Positions 18,170-27,963 of a DNA stretch of 64,000 bases are shown here, piece by piece. The DNA is from UBA6059 sp040222235. Its GTDB lineage: Bacteria; Bacteroidota; Bacteroidia; Cytophagales; Cyclobacteriaceae. The translations under genes were made by a program, and so were the position numbers. The notes beneath the pieces were generated by a model. The model was not told the origin of the DNA. It was given only the letters and a program-made list of their open reading frames with translations, and ran no database searches. The first letter of the stretch is position 1. Every line of letters starts with the position of its first letter. The stretch covers positions 37,752-101,751 of the forward strand of contig JAVKDO010000015.1 in assembly GCA_040222235.1 (NCBI GenBank). Direction: 5' to 3'.

Positions 18170-18706
18170 ATGAAAGGAATTGTCTTTACAGAGCTGCTGG
18201 AAATGGTAGAGGATACGTATGGAGATGAGGTGCTTGATCGTGTGATCGAAAAGAGTGATCTACCCAACAACGGCAGTTATTCTGCGGTAGGTACTTATGA
18301 CCATGCTGAGTTGGTGAAACTGGTAGTTTCTTTATCAGAGGAGGTCAATGAGGAGATTCCTACACTTTTGAAGGTCTACGGTCACCACATCTTTAGAGTA
18401 TTTGCTCAAAATTACCCCCAGTTTTTTGAGGGCGTGAATGACGCGTTTACCTTTCTTGAATCAATAGAAAATCATATCCACGTAGAGGTACGTAAGCTAT
18501 ATCCAGATGCTGAATTACCAACTTTCGATTCTATCAGAGTCAGTGACCATGAGCTTAAATTGACATACATGTCTACCAGAAAGATGGGTGATTTTGCACA
18601 AGGCTTGATTGAAGAGTGCATGAAGCATTTTCAGGAAAAGAGCGAAGTTAAGGTTTCCTCAGTAGAGGACGATGGAGCAAAAGTCTACTTTGTGATTACC
18701 CGGTAA
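18170..18706 (+). CDS. H-NOX haem nitric oxide/oxygen-binding sensor
   Basis: A 178-aa H-NOX (HNOB) protein, a haem-based sensor that binds NO and in some families O2. It begins MKGIVFTELLEMVEDTYG. The haem-carboxylate motif Y-x-S-x-R is YMSTR (residues 133-137). The proximal haem ligand lies in ENHIHVEVRKLYPDA, where His104 aligns with the ligand of guanylate cyclase by its spacing to the YPxx motif. Stand-alone bacterial H-NOX proteins usually inhibit a kinase or diguanylate cyclase encoded next to them. Here the next gene is a hybrid histidine kinase starting only 3 bp after this stop, so the pair is very probably a sensory unit. Confidence 0.92.
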   Translation: MKGIVFTELLEMVEDTYGDEVLDRVIEKSDLPNNGSYSAVGTYDHAELVKLVVSLSEEVNEEIPTLLKVYGHHIFRVFAQNYPQFFEGVNDAFTFLESIENHIHVEVRKLYPDAELPTFDSIRVSDHELKLTYMSTRKMGDFAQGLIEECMKHFQEKSEVKVSSVEDDGAKVYFVITR

Positions 18707-18709
18707 TCA

Positions 18710-21580
18710 ATGCAAGCCGAATTGAGTGAAATAGCGATACTTAAGAGGAAGGTCGAGCGAGAGCGTAGCGCTAGGAAAGAGGCAGAACTATTGCTCGAAA
18801 AGAAGTCACTTGAGCTCTATCAAGCCAATGAAAAACTAAGAGAGCGCGCTAGGCAGAAGGAAGTCATACTCGAGAGGACAGAGCGCAAGTTTGAGTCCAT
18901 TATCGAGAATGCTCAGGACTTGATCTATAGGATGGATCCTACCGGAGTGATCACCTATGCCAACAAGGTGTGCGAGAAAAAGATGGGCTATTCGGCTGAG
19001 GAATCTAGAGGTAGACTTTTCACTAATTTCATCCATCCAGATTTCCGAGAGCTCATTGTCAATTTTTATGGGATACAGCGCAAGGATAAAATTGAGACGA
19101 CTTACCAAGAGTTTCCCGCGATTACTAAAGATGGACAAAGCATTTGGGTAGGGCAGAATGTTCAGTTCATATACGAGGAAGGTGAGCTTACTGAGATTAT
19201 TGCGATAGCGCGTGATCTAAGTGAGCAGCGTACTGTCCAAAATCAGTTGTATTCTACAACGCTCCGCTTAAGTACACTAATAAAGACGACCCATTCCGGT
19301 ATACTCGTAGAAGACGAGAATCGCGATATCATTCTGGTCAATGAACAGTTTTGCTCATTCTTTGGGATTCCTGTTGCGCCTGATCAATTGGTTGGTATGA
19401 ACTGTGCCGATTCTGCTGAGCAGTCCAAGCATCTATTTGCTGAGCCGGAGCGGTTTGTCAGCAGGATAAGCGAAATACTGGAGCATCAGCAATCAGTGGA
19501 GGGAGAGGAGCTGCTACTCTTATCGGGTAATGTCCTCGAACGCGACTATATCCCGCTCTTCGACAATAAGAAATATAAAGGGCACGTCTGGCAGTACCGT
19601 GATATTACTGAGCGAAAAGAAGGGGAGAAACTCCTACGCATCAATGAGGAAAAGTATCGTTCGATCATTGAAAATATGGAGCTTGGGCTGATGGAAGTGA
19701 GCGCGGAAGGACGCATCGTTCGTGCCTATGATCGGTTCTGTCAAATGGTCGGCTACACCCAGGAAGAATTGATTGGTAAAGAGGCTGATAAAGTATTCTT
19801 GCCACCTGAGTACAAGGAGGTCATGGAGCAACAGGATAAGGATCGTGCACGTGGGCAAGGAGGTGTCTACGAGGTAGAAATGATATGCAAAGGCGGACGA
19901 AGAATATCTGTATTGATCAGTGGAGCCCCAGTAAGTGAAGGAAATAAGCTGAAGGGGACGCTTGGCATCCACTATGATATCACAGACCGCAAAAACCTTG
20001 AGCGAGACTTGATTGAAGCTAAAAAAGTAGCAGATCAAGCCCGCGAGATGGAAAAGCAATTTCTTGCTAACATGAGCCATGAGATACGAAATCCGATCAA
20101 TGCCGTAATTGGCGTCACGAACTTGCTCTACGATACACCCCTCAATTCAGAACAGTTGGAGTACTTGAAGACGATTAAGTACTCCTCAGATGTATTGCTA
20201 CAATTGATCTCTGGAGTGCTTGACCTCTCCAAGATTGAGTCTGGGAAGCTGGAGATCACTGAGCAGCCAGTCGATATCCGTGCGATGGTAAGCGCCATTG
20301 TGCAGACCTATGAGTTTCGCACGGCTGATCAATCCATCGACTTTAGCATTGATATGGATGAGAGCATCCCCGATCTTGTCATGTGTGACAAGGTGATCTT
20401 GAACCAGATACTGCTCAACCTCATTGGTAATGCTGTCAAGTTTACTGCGAAGGGTCAAATAGGCCTACGCGTCAAGTTATTGAGCAGCTTCGCAGAAGAG
20501 GATCAAGTTGATATAGAATTTGAGATTAAGGATACTGGTATTGGCATTGGTCAAGATAAGCTGAAGACCATATTCGAAAGCTTCAAGCAGGAATCTTCAG
20601 AAACACAGTTGAAGTACGGAGGTACAGGCCTTGGCTTGTCTATCGTTAAATCACTAGTCGATACCTATGGAGGTGATATTTCTGTGACTTCAGAGTCTGG
20701 GCAGGGGTCTTGCTTTACGGTGCGGTTGCCACTTACCAGAATGGGTAAGGACCAGCAGCAGATCATCGCAGAACCTATACTGGATCATTCACAGCTCTCG
20801 CTCAAGCGCGTTCTCATAGTAGAGGATAACACGATCAATCAGATCTATCTCGCTGGCCTGATGAAGAAATGGGGAATTGATTTTGAGGTAGCGAATAATG
20901 GCTTAGAAGCTTTAGAATACATCAAAGACAACAAGTATGACCTGATTTTGATGGATATCCGCATGCCAGAAATGGATGGTTATGAGACTACTATTCAGAT
21001 CCGATCCAATAAGAAGAATCAAAATAGTGCTATCCCCATCATCGCCTTAACAGCAAGCGCGTTGGTAGATGAAAAGGACAAGGCACTGTCCATTGGTATG
21101 AACCATCACCTCACCAAGCCCTTTACCCCCGATGATCTGCTCAAGGTCTTGACCAACCTACATCCTGGTATGAATGCTGGTGGTGGCAGTGAGTCTGATT
21201 TTCATTTCAACACTGATTTGAATGGTGCATACCTAGATAAGTTTTATGCACAAGATCTGGAGCGGGCTCAGCTCATGTTCAGGATCTTTTTGAAGAACGT
21301 AGAGAAGGAGAGAGAAGATCTACTTAAGCTCTTAAATGACAAGAATTGGAATGCAATAGGAGCCCTTACTCACAAGCTCAAGCCCAACTTTGATATGGTG
21401 GGTTTGAAAGATGCCGCAGAGCTATTTTCGGAGATCGAAATCTCAGTTGACCAACATGGAAAACTGACTGATGAGCTTACTGCTAGACTTAAAGATCTCC
21501 TGGATAATTTACCAATGTTTGTAGATTTATTGAAGGCAGAGCAAGTGCGACTTGACGATGCTCTTCAGCTCCTTGAATAA
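18710..21580 (+). CDS. Hybrid sensor histidine kinase with PAS, REC and Hpt domains
   Basis: A 956-aa soluble phosphorelay kinase. Order: N-terminal coiled coil (1-60); three PAS-like domains (about 62-172, 185-303, 312-430); HisKA with phospho-acceptor His457 in NMSHEIRNPINAVIG; HATPase_c (about 550-675, with N box NLIGNAVKF and GTGLGLSIVKS); receiver domain (about 695-815, LILMDIRMPEMDGYET); and a C-terminal Hpt domain (about 850-940) with THKLKPNF. No transmembrane segment is visible, so it senses a cytoplasmic input. The H-NOX gene directly upstream suggests a haem/NO input, and the LytTR regulator 26 bp downstream is the likely final acceptor. Confidence 0.92.
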   Translation: MQAELSEIAILKRKVERERSARKEAELLLEKKSLELYQANEKLRERARQKEVILERTERKFESIIENAQDLIYRMDPTGVITYANKVCEKKMGYSAEESRGRLFTNFIHPDFRELIVNFYGIQRKDKIETTYQEFPAITKDGQSIWVGQNVQFIYEEGELTEIIAIARDLSEQRTVQNQLYSTTLRLSTLIKTTHSGILVEDENRDIILVNEQFCSFFGIPVAPDQLVGMNCADSAEQSKHLFAEPERFVSRISEILEHQQSVEGEELLLLSGNVLERDYIPLFDNKKYKGHVWQYRDITERKEGEKLLRINEEKYRSIIENMELGLMEVSAEGRIVRAYDRFCQMVGYTQEELIGKEADKVFLPPEYKEVMEQQDKDRARGQGGVYEVEMICKGGRRISVLISGAPVSEGNKLKGTLGIHYDITDRKNLERDLIEAKKVADQAREMEKQFLANMSHEIRNPINAVIGVTNLLYDTPLNSEQLEYLKTIKYSSDVLLQLISGVLDLSKIESGKLEITEQPVDIRAMVSAIVQTYEFRTADQSIDFSIDMDESIPDLVMCDKVILNQILLNLIGNAVKFTAKGQIGLRVKLLSSFAEEDQVDIEFEIKDTGIGIGQDKLKTIFESFKQESSETQLKYGGTGLGLSIVKSLVDTYGGDISVTSESGQGSCFTVRLPLTRMGKDQQQIIAEPILDHSQLSLKRVLIVEDNTINQIYLAGLMKKWGIDFEVANNGLEALEYIKDNKYDLILMDIRMPEMDGYETTIQIRSNKKNQNSAIPIIALTASALVDEKDKALSIGMNHHLTKPFTPDDLLKVLTNLHPGMNAGGGSESDFHFNTDLNGAYLDKFYAQDLERAQLMFRIFLKNVEKEREDLLKLLNDKNWNAIGALTHKLKPNFDMVGLKDAAELFSEIEISVDQHGKLTDELTARLKDLLDNLPMFVDLLKAEQVRLDDALQLLE

Positions 21581-21606
21581 AAAATAAGTACCGATACCTG
21601 ACCAAT

Positions 21607-22305
21607 ATGGCTGATAAGATGAAATGTCTAATAGTTGATGATGATGAAATGGCCAGAGCCTCTTTGGAGCATTTGTGCTCGAAGATAAATGAGCTGGAGA
21701 TTGTGGCGGCCTGCAACAATGGCATTGAGGCTATGCGCCTACTGAAGCAGGAGGCTATTGATCTGGTGTTTCTGGATATAGAGATGCCCGACCTCAGCGG
21801 ACTGGACTTGGTCAAGACCTTAGATCAGCTACCGCAAATCATATTCGTCTCCGGTCATACAAAGTACGCTATAGAAGCTTTCGAGTACCACGTGACAGAC
21901 TTTCTTGTTAAGCCCATTGACCTTCCTCGCCTAATCAAGTCCATAGATCATGCTCAGAGTCTGGCTGATAAGAAGGAGGAGAGCCATGATCTTCGTGAAC
22001 TTTTTGTAAAGGTAGATGGGAGACTTGTACGCCTAAGCTATGATGATATTCTCTATGTGGAATCGATCGGTGATTATGTGGTATTCAATACGATAAAGAA
22101 AGAAAAATTCATCGTGCACTCCACCTTGAAGAATATCGATGCAAAGTTGCAGCACCCTGAGTTCCTGAAGGTTCACCGTGCCTTTGTAGTCAACCTGACC
22201 AAGATCGTGGATATCGAGGAGTCTAACCTGGTCATAGGTGATAAGGTCGTACCAATCAGTCGCGCACACAAGCCGATACTGCTCAAACGGATCAAGACCC
22301 TGTGA
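21607..22305 (+). CDS. LytTR-family response regulator
   Basis: A 232-aa DNA-binding response regulator. The receiver domain (1-120) has the acidic pocket IVDDDEMARASLE, the phospho-acceptor in LVFLDIEMPDLSG and the conserved Lys in FLVKPID. The LytTR domain (about 135-232) contains DDILYVESIGDYVVF, FLKVHRAFVVNLTKI and ISRAHKPILLKRI. LytTR proteins bind pairs of short direct repeats about two helical turns apart and often control exopolysaccharide or virulence genes. It is the third gene of the H-NOX/kinase operon and ends 218 bp before the first EPS unit, whose promoter carries such repeats. Confidence 0.93.
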   Translation: MADKMKCLIVDDDEMARASLEHLCSKINELEIVAACNNGIEAMRLLKQEAIDLVFLDIEMPDLSGLDLVKTLDQLPQIIFVSGHTKYAIEAFEYHVTDFLVKPIDLPRLIKSIDHAQSLADKKEESHDLRELFVKVDGRLVRLSYDDILYVESIGDYVVFNTIKKEKFIVHSTLKNIDAKLQHPEFLKVHRAFVVNLTKIVDIEESNLVIGDKVVPISRAHKPILLKRIKTL

Positions 22306-22417
22306 CGTAACGCCCGCTTGGTTTATCGCAGGCTTGCCAAAAAAGCATAGTGATTTGAGATAGAGGTGGCTTGTAATATATCCCTAGCCACGCTTGATTG
22401 ACCTCACTTCAGTATAT

Positions 22418-22506
22418 CCAAAAATCGAGGCTAGCTACCAATTATCGATGAACCCTACCCAATAACCGAATAACCGATATCTAGGCATAAGCAATAGGTA
22501 ATTTCG
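22418..22506 (+). promoter_or_regulatory. EPS operator-promoter A: three phased direct repeats plus -7 element
   Basis: Three 11-bp repeats on the gene-sense strand: CCAAAAATCGA (22418-22428), CCAATTATCGA (22438-22448) and CCAATAACCGA (22459-22469), spaced 20 and 21 bp. A -7-like element TAATTTCG (22499-22506, one mismatch to TAnnTTTG) follows 29 bp after the third repeat, and the ATG of the first glycosyltransferase is at 22524. The same layout occurs at 39230-39318 and 42616-42705. No convincing -33 element is seen, which fits an activator-dependent promoter. The regulator is inferred to be the LytTR protein encoded just upstream. Confidence 0.7.
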
Positions 22507-22523
22507 AATCGTCAAAGAACGAT

Positions 22524-23690
22524 ATGAATATACCTCATCTACTATTGCTCATCCTTATTTCACTGCTGATCTACAGCTACATAGGCTATGGCTTATTACT
22601 CTGGTTGATGGTGGCTGTCAAGCGTCTGTTCAAATCAGATCCAGTTGCTACTAACGCGTCTTATCCAGAGGTTACTTTGGTAGTAGCAGCCTTCAATGAA
22701 GAGGACTGCATCGAGGAGAAGATCAAGAACTGCTTAAGTCTTGATTACCCTAAGGATAAATTGCAGCTCCTTTTTGTGACTGATGGATCAACAGATCGCA
22801 CAGTTGATATCATACAGCAATACCCACATGTTCAGCTAGAACATCAGGATATCCGCGCTGGTAAAATTGCAGCTGTCAACAGAATCATGCCTTTGGTGGC
22901 TACACCAATCACCATCTTCTGTGATGCCAATACCACACTTAATACTGGGGCTATCAAGAAATTGACTCAACACTTCAACAGTAAAAAAATAGGGGCAGTG
23001 GCAGGCGAAAAGCGTATAGCGCAAGAAGCCACTAGCGATGCAAGCACCGCAGGCGAAGGTATCTATTGGAGATATGAGTCAGTCCTCAAGTCACTGGATA
23101 GTGAGCTTCACTCAGTAGTTGGTGCAGCAGGAGAACTCTTTGCTATTCGCACGGAGCTATATGAGGCACCATCACATGACACACTGATCGAAGATTTTAT
23201 CCTTACAATGAATATTGCAAAGCGAGGCTACAAAGTAGCTTATGAAAAAGAAGCTTACGCACTAGAGTCAGGCTCTGCGGCGCTGGCAGAGGAAATCAAG
23301 CGTAAAATCCGAATTGCGGCTGGAGGATTGCAAGCAGTATACCGACTAAGATCATTGCTAGTGCCAACAGACCCAATATTGACTTTTCAGTATGTATCAC
23401 ATCGCGTACTACGCTGGACGCTGGCACCTCTAGCATTGATCGGTGTGATGCTCATCAGTAGCCACCTTGCTTCTCAGGGAGATATCGTAGGGCAGTTACT
23501 ATTTGCTGCTCAGGTGTTTTTCTACGCTGCAGCAGCTATCGGCTATGCCGTCGAGCAGCGAGCGCTCAATATCAAAATTTTGTATGTACCCCTATACTTC
23601 ACCATGATGAACCTATGTGTCTTCATAGGACTATGGAGACTCTCCATGGGCAGTCAGTCAGTCGTGTGGGACAAAGCCAAAAGAAAATGA
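22524..23690 (+). CDS. Membrane-bound family 2 glycosyltransferase
   Basis: A 388-aa processive-type GT2 with an N-terminal transmembrane helix (residues about 5-32), a cytoplasmic catalytic domain (about 45-260) and two to three C-terminal helices (about 300-370). Motifs: VTLVVAAFNEEDCIEEKI, VTDGSTDRTVD, the metal-binding FCDANTTLN, and AGGLQAVYRLRSLL in the position where synthases carry QxxRW. It is the first gene of the forward EPS unit, directly behind operator-promoter A. The next gene overlaps it by 4 bp. It probably extends the lipid-linked repeat unit; the sugar is unknown. Confidence 0.88.
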   Translation: MNIPHLLLLILISLLIYSYIGYGLLLWLMVAVKRLFKSDPVATNASYPEVTLVVAAFNEEDCIEEKIKNCLSLDYPKDKLQLLFVTDGSTDRTVDIIQQYPHVQLEHQDIRAGKIAAVNRIMPLVATPITIFCDANTTLNTGAIKKLTQHFNSKKIGAVAGEKRIAQEATSDASTAGEGIYWRYESVLKSLDSELHSVVGAAGELFAIRTELYEAPSHDTLIEDFILTMNIAKRGYKVAYEKEAYALESGSAALAEEIKRKIRIAAGGLQAVYRLRSLLVPTDPILTFQYVSHRVLRWTLAPLALIGVMLISSHLASQGDIVGQLLFAAQVFFYAAAAIGYAVEQRALNIKILYVPLYFTMMNLCVFIGLWRLSMGSQSVVWDKAKRK

Positions 23691-24613
23691 AATCAACAGT
23701 AAGTATCATCACCGTCAACTACAACGGCCTTTTCATGACTATGGAATTGCTAAAGTCTCTGGATCGACTAGGTCTTCAGAACCTAGAGATTATAGTGGTA
23801 GATAATGCATCGAACTTTAACCCTGAAGCTGAAATCAACTGTCAATTCCCTGATGTAAAAGTCATTGTGAGTGAAGAGAATCTCGGCTTTGCTGGTGGCA
23901 ACAACTTAGGTATCGAAGCTGCCACGGGTGACTACATTTTTTTCCTAAACAATGACACAGAGCTCTCCACGGATATCATTACGCCTATGGTGGAGCTCAT
24001 GTCGATCAGTCATGAGATTGGGGTACTTTGTCCACAGATCAACTATTTTGATGAACCCAGTCGAATACAGTACGCAGGATTCACCGAGATCAACCCGATT
24101 ACCGGTAGGAATAATCAGCTAAGCCAAGCTTTAGAAACTATCCCTTACACGACAGCCTACCCTCACGGTGCGGCTATGATGGTGCGTAGAAGTACCATCA
24201 ACGAAGTGGGCCCTATGCCCGAGGATTACTTTCTCTACTATGAGGAGTTGGACTGGGGAGTAAAGATCAAGACAGCAGGATATAGCATCGTCGTGGATCC
24301 ATGCTGTGTCGTTTATCACAAGGAATCGGCTAGCGTCGGACAAGAGTCTCCGATGAAGACCTTCTATCATACCAGAAACAGATTGCTTTTCATGAGGAGG
24401 AATGTTACATGGCTTTCGCTAGTCATTTTCATGATCTATTTCTTCCTTCTAGCTACACCAAAAGCACTCATTGGATTCTTGATAAGTAGGGAGTGGAATC
24501 ATATCAGGGCCATTACTAGCGGGCTCTGGTTGGTTCAGCTCCCTCATTTTGATAAGTCTGCCCAAGACGTACCTCATCCAATCCCCACCCCTATACTCTC
24601 ACCAGTATCATGA
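23687..24613 (+). CDS. Family 2 glycosyltransferase (rhamnosyltransferase-like)
   Basis: A 308-aa GT2 starting MKSTVSIITVNYNG. Motifs: VVDNASNFNPE, ENLGFAGGNNLGIEAA, metal-binding FLNNDTEL, YPHGAAMMVRRSTINEVGPM and YYEELDWGVKIKTAGY, then a hydrophobic C-terminal stretch (about 250-272). The start was set at 23687 because it matches the family and forms a 4-bp ATGA overlap with the stop of the preceding gene; the longer frame adds 24 unrelated residues. It is the second gene of the forward EPS unit and overlaps the third gene by 4 bp. Confidence 0.9.
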   Translation: MKSTVSIITVNYNGLFMTMELLKSLDRLGLQNLEIIVVDNASNFNPEAEINCQFPDVKVIVSEENLGFAGGNNLGIEAATGDYIFFLNNDTELSTDIITPMVELMSISHEIGVLCPQINYFDEPSRIQYAGFTEINPITGRNNQLSQALETIPYTTAYPHGAAMMVRRSTINEVGPMPEDYFLYYEELDWGVKIKTAGYSIVVDPCCVVYHKESASVGQESPMKTFYHTRNRLLFMRRNVTWLSLVIFMIYFFLLATPKALIGFLISREWNHIRAITSGLWLVQLPHFDKSAQDVPHPIPTPILSPVS

Positions 24614-25701
24614 GCAGCACTCCACGTATTGCATGCCTTACAGATCATCATATAGACTCAGGCATAGGCTATTACAGCTACGAGCTCACTAGAGCTTTGC
24701 GTGAGCAAACTGGCGCCCTGCTCTACAAGCCTTATCGATCTGATCATCAAGATGCTGACTTCCATAGTCATGATTGGATACGACCGGTGACTTACCGTTC
24801 GTTTCGCCAGTATCGTCCTTATGCGTTACCACTTTACCTGAGAGCCGGTATCTCGCCTGCCTCATATGATCTTATTCATGCGCACTGGTACCTGGCTGGA
24901 TTGGCGACCACCTATAGCAGCAATACGACAGCTGTAGTCACCATGCATGACGTATCCGTACTGCATATGACTACTGCCAATGATCGATATACCCGCTATT
25001 ATCGCTGGGCACTCGATCGCTTCAAGGCAAGGCGTATTCCCCTGATTACGGTATCTGAGCAGGCCAGACAAGACACGATTCGTTATGCTGATTATCCTGA
25101 GGAGTTGGTGCACGCAGTTCATAATGGATTGAATTCGGATCGATTTTTTCCTACCGGAAATGTACTTTCGTCACCATTCACGATCGTGTATAGTGGAGGA
25201 CTGAGTGCTCACAAAAACCTAGAGTTGTTGCTTGGCGCATTATCCATCGTCCAGCGACAGTACCCTGAAGTTCGGCTCAAAGTGGCCGGAGGCTCTCCGG
25301 AGCACACCCAATACCCTGCACTCGCCCAGCAACTCAAGCTAAAACAGGTGCAGTTTACTGGCTTTATTCCCGATAGGGAGATGAATGACTTCTACAACAG
25401 TGGCGACCTAATGGTCTATACCTCGAAGTACGAAGGCTTTGGCATGGCACCACTGGAGGCAATGAGCTGTGGCTTACCTGTCATCACTACTGGCGGTGGA
25501 GCGCTCCGTGAAGTATCTGGTGGAGGAGCAGTCATCAGCGAATACAATGAAGAAGAGCTGGCAGGGCACATCATCAAGATGATAGAAGATGAAGCCCACC
25601 GAAATACCACAGCTGCCAGGGGAATCGACTGGGTGAAACAATATACCTGGGAGCAAACAGCCACCCGGACTTTGAAAATTTATAAGACCGTATTGAAATG
25701 A
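24610..25701 (+). CDS. Family 4 glycosyltransferase
   Basis: A 363-aa GT-B fold enzyme. The N-terminal domain begins RIACLTDHHIDSGIGYYSYEL, and DLIHAHWYLAGLATT and TMHDVSVLHM line the acceptor side. The C-terminal donor-binding domain (about 185-350) contains YSGGLSAHKNLELLL, FTGFIPDREMNDFY and the E-x7-E region YEGFGMAPLEAMSCGLPVI, typical of retaining GT4 enzymes. It is similar in organisation to the reverse-strand GT4 at 32586 in the same EPS region. Start and stop overlap both neighbours by 4 bp, which indicates tight translational coupling. Confidence 0.92.
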   Translation: MSSTPRIACLTDHHIDSGIGYYSYELTRALREQTGALLYKPYRSDHQDADFHSHDWIRPVTYRSFRQYRPYALPLYLRAGISPASYDLIHAHWYLAGLATTYSSNTTAVVTMHDVSVLHMTTANDRYTRYYRWALDRFKARRIPLITVSEQARQDTIRYADYPEELVHAVHNGLNSDRFFPTGNVLSSPFTIVYSGGLSAHKNLELLLGALSIVQRQYPEVRLKVAGGSPEHTQYPALAQQLKLKQVQFTGFIPDREMNDFYNSGDLMVYTSKYEGFGMAPLEAMSCGLPVITTGGGALREVSGGGAVISEYNEEELAGHIIKMIEDEAHRNTTAARGIDWVKQYTWEQTATRTLKIYKTVLK

Positions 25702-26645
25702 AAAATCTACTAGAGAGATTTAAAGAGCCCAATTGGATGCAAGATCATATGATCGAGTACAGCGATTGGAGAGAAGTGCCGACCGAGCGACTTGGCCGGA
25801 TTAAGGAGGGTCTCGCACGATTTACCAGTTCCGAGCCTTTGGTGACGATCTGCATTCCTGTGTGGAATGAAGCGGACAATTTGCTCAAGACCCTTTCTTC
25901 ACTTTCTGCGATCGATTTGCCTTACCCCACTGAGCTGCTCTTTGTGAATAACAACTCCACTGATGAGACAGTAGATATCCTTGAAAGCATGGGTTTACGT
26001 GTGGTGCATCAGCCCAAGCAAGGCATAGCACATGCGCGACTGATGGGCCTTCAAGAGAGTAGAGGAGTATATTCCCTTTGTGGAGATGGCGACACGATCT
26101 ATCCTACCAACTGGATCAAACCAATCGTCACACCATTGATGAAATCGGCGGCTGTCAAATGTGTCTACGGTTTTCACGCCTATGCGCCTACCGGCAATGG
26201 TTCTCGCATACCTTGGGCATGCTACGAGTTGGCCTCTTTCGGCGCTACTTTGATGCGAAAGTTCAAGCGTGAGTTTCTCAATGTCCATGGCTGCAATTTT
26301 GCATTCCGCACAGTAGAGGGGCTTCATGTGAAGGGCTTTGAAATGGCATTGACCAGGACATTCGATAGTGACCGTCACCAAAGCGATCATGTGGTATTCG
26401 GGGAGGATGGACGAATGGGCAGAAAGCTCGGGGAGCTGGGTAAACTCAAATTGGTTACTGACTTCTCTGCTGTGGCATGGACGAGTGCTCGTCGACTGCT
26501 CAGAGAAGATGGCACTATGTTCAAGGCTTTCACGAGCAGAGCTAAGCTAGAGCTCAGCCTTATGGGTACCTATCTTTTCGGGCCAGCCAAGGTTCCTAAT
26601 ACTTCAGATGATATCACTACCTCTGCTACCAGCATTTCAAAATGA
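25698..26645 (+). CDS. Family 2 glycosyltransferase
   Basis: A 315-aa GT2. The N-terminal 45 residues precede the catalytic start VTICIPVWNEADNLLKTLSS. Other motifs are FVNNNSTDETVDILESMG, KQGIAHARLMGLQE and the metal-binding CGDGDTIYP, then NVHGCNFAFRTVEGLHVKGF. A moderately hydrophobic C terminus (SLMGTYLFGPAKV) follows. It is the fourth gene of the forward EPS unit, with 4-bp overlaps on both sides. Donor and acceptor cannot be read from the sequence. Confidence 0.88.
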   Translation: MKNLLERFKEPNWMQDHMIEYSDWREVPTERLGRIKEGLARFTSSEPLVTICIPVWNEADNLLKTLSSLSAIDLPYPTELLFVNNNSTDETVDILESMGLRVVHQPKQGIAHARLMGLQESRGVYSLCGDGDTIYPTNWIKPIVTPLMKSAAVKCVYGFHAYAPTGNGSRIPWACYELASFGATLMRKFKREFLNVHGCNFAFRTVEGLHVKGFEMALTRTFDSDRHQSDHVVFGEDGRMGRKLGELGKLKLVTDFSAVAWTSARRLLREDGTMFKAFTSRAKLELSLMGTYLFGPAKVPNTSDDITTSATSISK

Positions 26646-27817
26646 ATAAACCCCTTGTCATATTGGCCCTGCCTAAGCACGATGATAATTTCACCTCTAC
26701 GCCCTATCAGTTGGCGATGGAGTTTGCCAAATCTGGTAGGGTGCTCTATGTCAGTCACCCTTATAGCTGGCTAGACCTGCTGCGTAATATGACTGATGTA
26801 CGGTTGATCAAGCGACTGAAGGCGAGCCTCAGAGGCGGAGCAGTCGAAACGAGTGAGCACCCTAACATGATGTTGCTGATTCTGCCGTTAGTACTGCCTA
26901 TCAATTGGCTCCCTAGCGGAAAACTGTATAATTGGCTTAGTAAAGTCAATCATCGAATTGTCGCTAGATCTATCAACAAGACTACCGCAAAGCTTGAGCT
27001 GGGACGATTCCACTTTATCAATTCGCATGATTACTACTTTGCTGACATGTACAGGCAACTGCTCGGAATGTCACAGTATGTATACCAGTGCATTGATCCG
27101 ATCATCAAGCAGTACAGCGCTCGACATGGCAAGGCATTGGAGGAGCGTGCAGCACGATCAGCAGACTTGGTGATCTCTACTTCACCCTATCTAAATGAGC
27201 GGATGCTTGCCTACAACCCTAATAGCAAACTTGTACCCAATGCCGCCAACTTCGAATTGTGTAACAAGGCAATGAAAGAAGAGATTAAGACCCGACCTGA
27301 AATCACGAAACTCAATGGTCTGAAAATAGGCTATGTGGGTAATATCGAGCGCCGCATTGATTATCAGATGCTGATCAATGTATTTAATGCCAGGCCAGAT
27401 TGGCAGCTAGTGATGGTCGGACCAAAGGATGAGTCCTATATTCCTGCGGAGTTTCTAGCACTGGCTAACCTAACACTACTGCTGTCAGTCAGCCATGAGC
27501 AAGTTCCACAAGTGCTGAAGTCGATTGACATTGCCATTATCCCTTTCGTGTGTGATGAGGTCAGTGCTCAGATCTATCCGCTCAAGATGTACGAATATCT
27601 CGCGAGCGGCAAGCCGGTAATCACTACCAACTTCAATCCAGAGGTGATTGATGAACTGCAGGCTGTGGTGAACATCGCAGCAGATGGAATCGACTTTATT
27701 TGGCAAGCGGAGCTACTGAATACTACCGATAGTGCAGAGTGTCAGGCTCAGCGCATCCAAGTAGCCAGAGTCAATGATTGGTCGCAGCGTAGTGAGATGA
27801 TTCTAAACATCATTTGA
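26642..27817 (+). CDS. GT-B glycosyltransferase of the EPS locus
   Basis: A 391-aa GT-B protein starting MNKPLVILALPKHDDNFTST. The N-terminal half contains HFINSHDYYFADMYRQLLG and a segment near ADLVISTSPYLNERM, and the donor domain (about 220-375) contains LKIGYVGNIERRIDYQML, LLLSVSHEQVPQVLKSIDIA and PLKMYEYLASGKPVITT. This is the pattern of GT1/GT4-type polysaccharide transferases that act on lipid-linked intermediates. It is the last glycosyltransferase of the forward unit; a 146-bp gap containing a small repeat element separates it from the acyltransferase. Confidence 0.85.
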   Translation: MNKPLVILALPKHDDNFTSTPYQLAMEFAKSGRVLYVSHPYSWLDLLRNMTDVRLIKRLKASLRGGAVETSEHPNMMLLILPLVLPINWLPSGKLYNWLSKVNHRIVARSINKTTAKLELGRFHFINSHDYYFADMYRQLLGMSQYVYQCIDPIIKQYSARHGKALEERAARSADLVISTSPYLNERMLAYNPNSKLVPNAANFELCNKAMKEEIKTRPEITKLNGLKIGYVGNIERRIDYQMLINVFNARPDWQLVMVGPKDESYIPAEFLALANLTLLLSVSHEQVPQVLKSIDIAIIPFVCDEVSAQIYPLKMYEYLASGKPVITTNFNPEVIDELQAVVNIAADGIDFIWQAELLNTTDSAECQAQRIQVARVNDWSQRSEMILNII

Positions 27818-27853
27818 TACTACTTTGTCAAGTTTCCGATTTACGAATAGAGT

Positions 27854-27933
27854 TGTCAGATTGAGCTTGTCGAAATCCAGTATAGCAAACATTTCGAGAG
27901 CCCTGCCTTGCCACAGGCAGGCTCAAGGTGACA
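27854..27933. repeat. Small intergenic inverted-repeat element
   Basis: About 80 bp with near-inverted ends: tgtcagattgagc (27854-27866) and gctcaaggtgaca (27921-27933), 11 of 13 bases complementary. Inside are cttgtcgaaa / tttcgagag and a hairpin cctgcct / aggcagg (27902-27921). It resembles the non-coding palindromic elements scattered through many Bacteroidota genomes. It lies between two genes of the forward EPS unit and could form RNA structure there. Confidence 0.6.
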
Positions 27934-27963
27934 TTTTTTAAAATTGACAAAATAGGATTAACC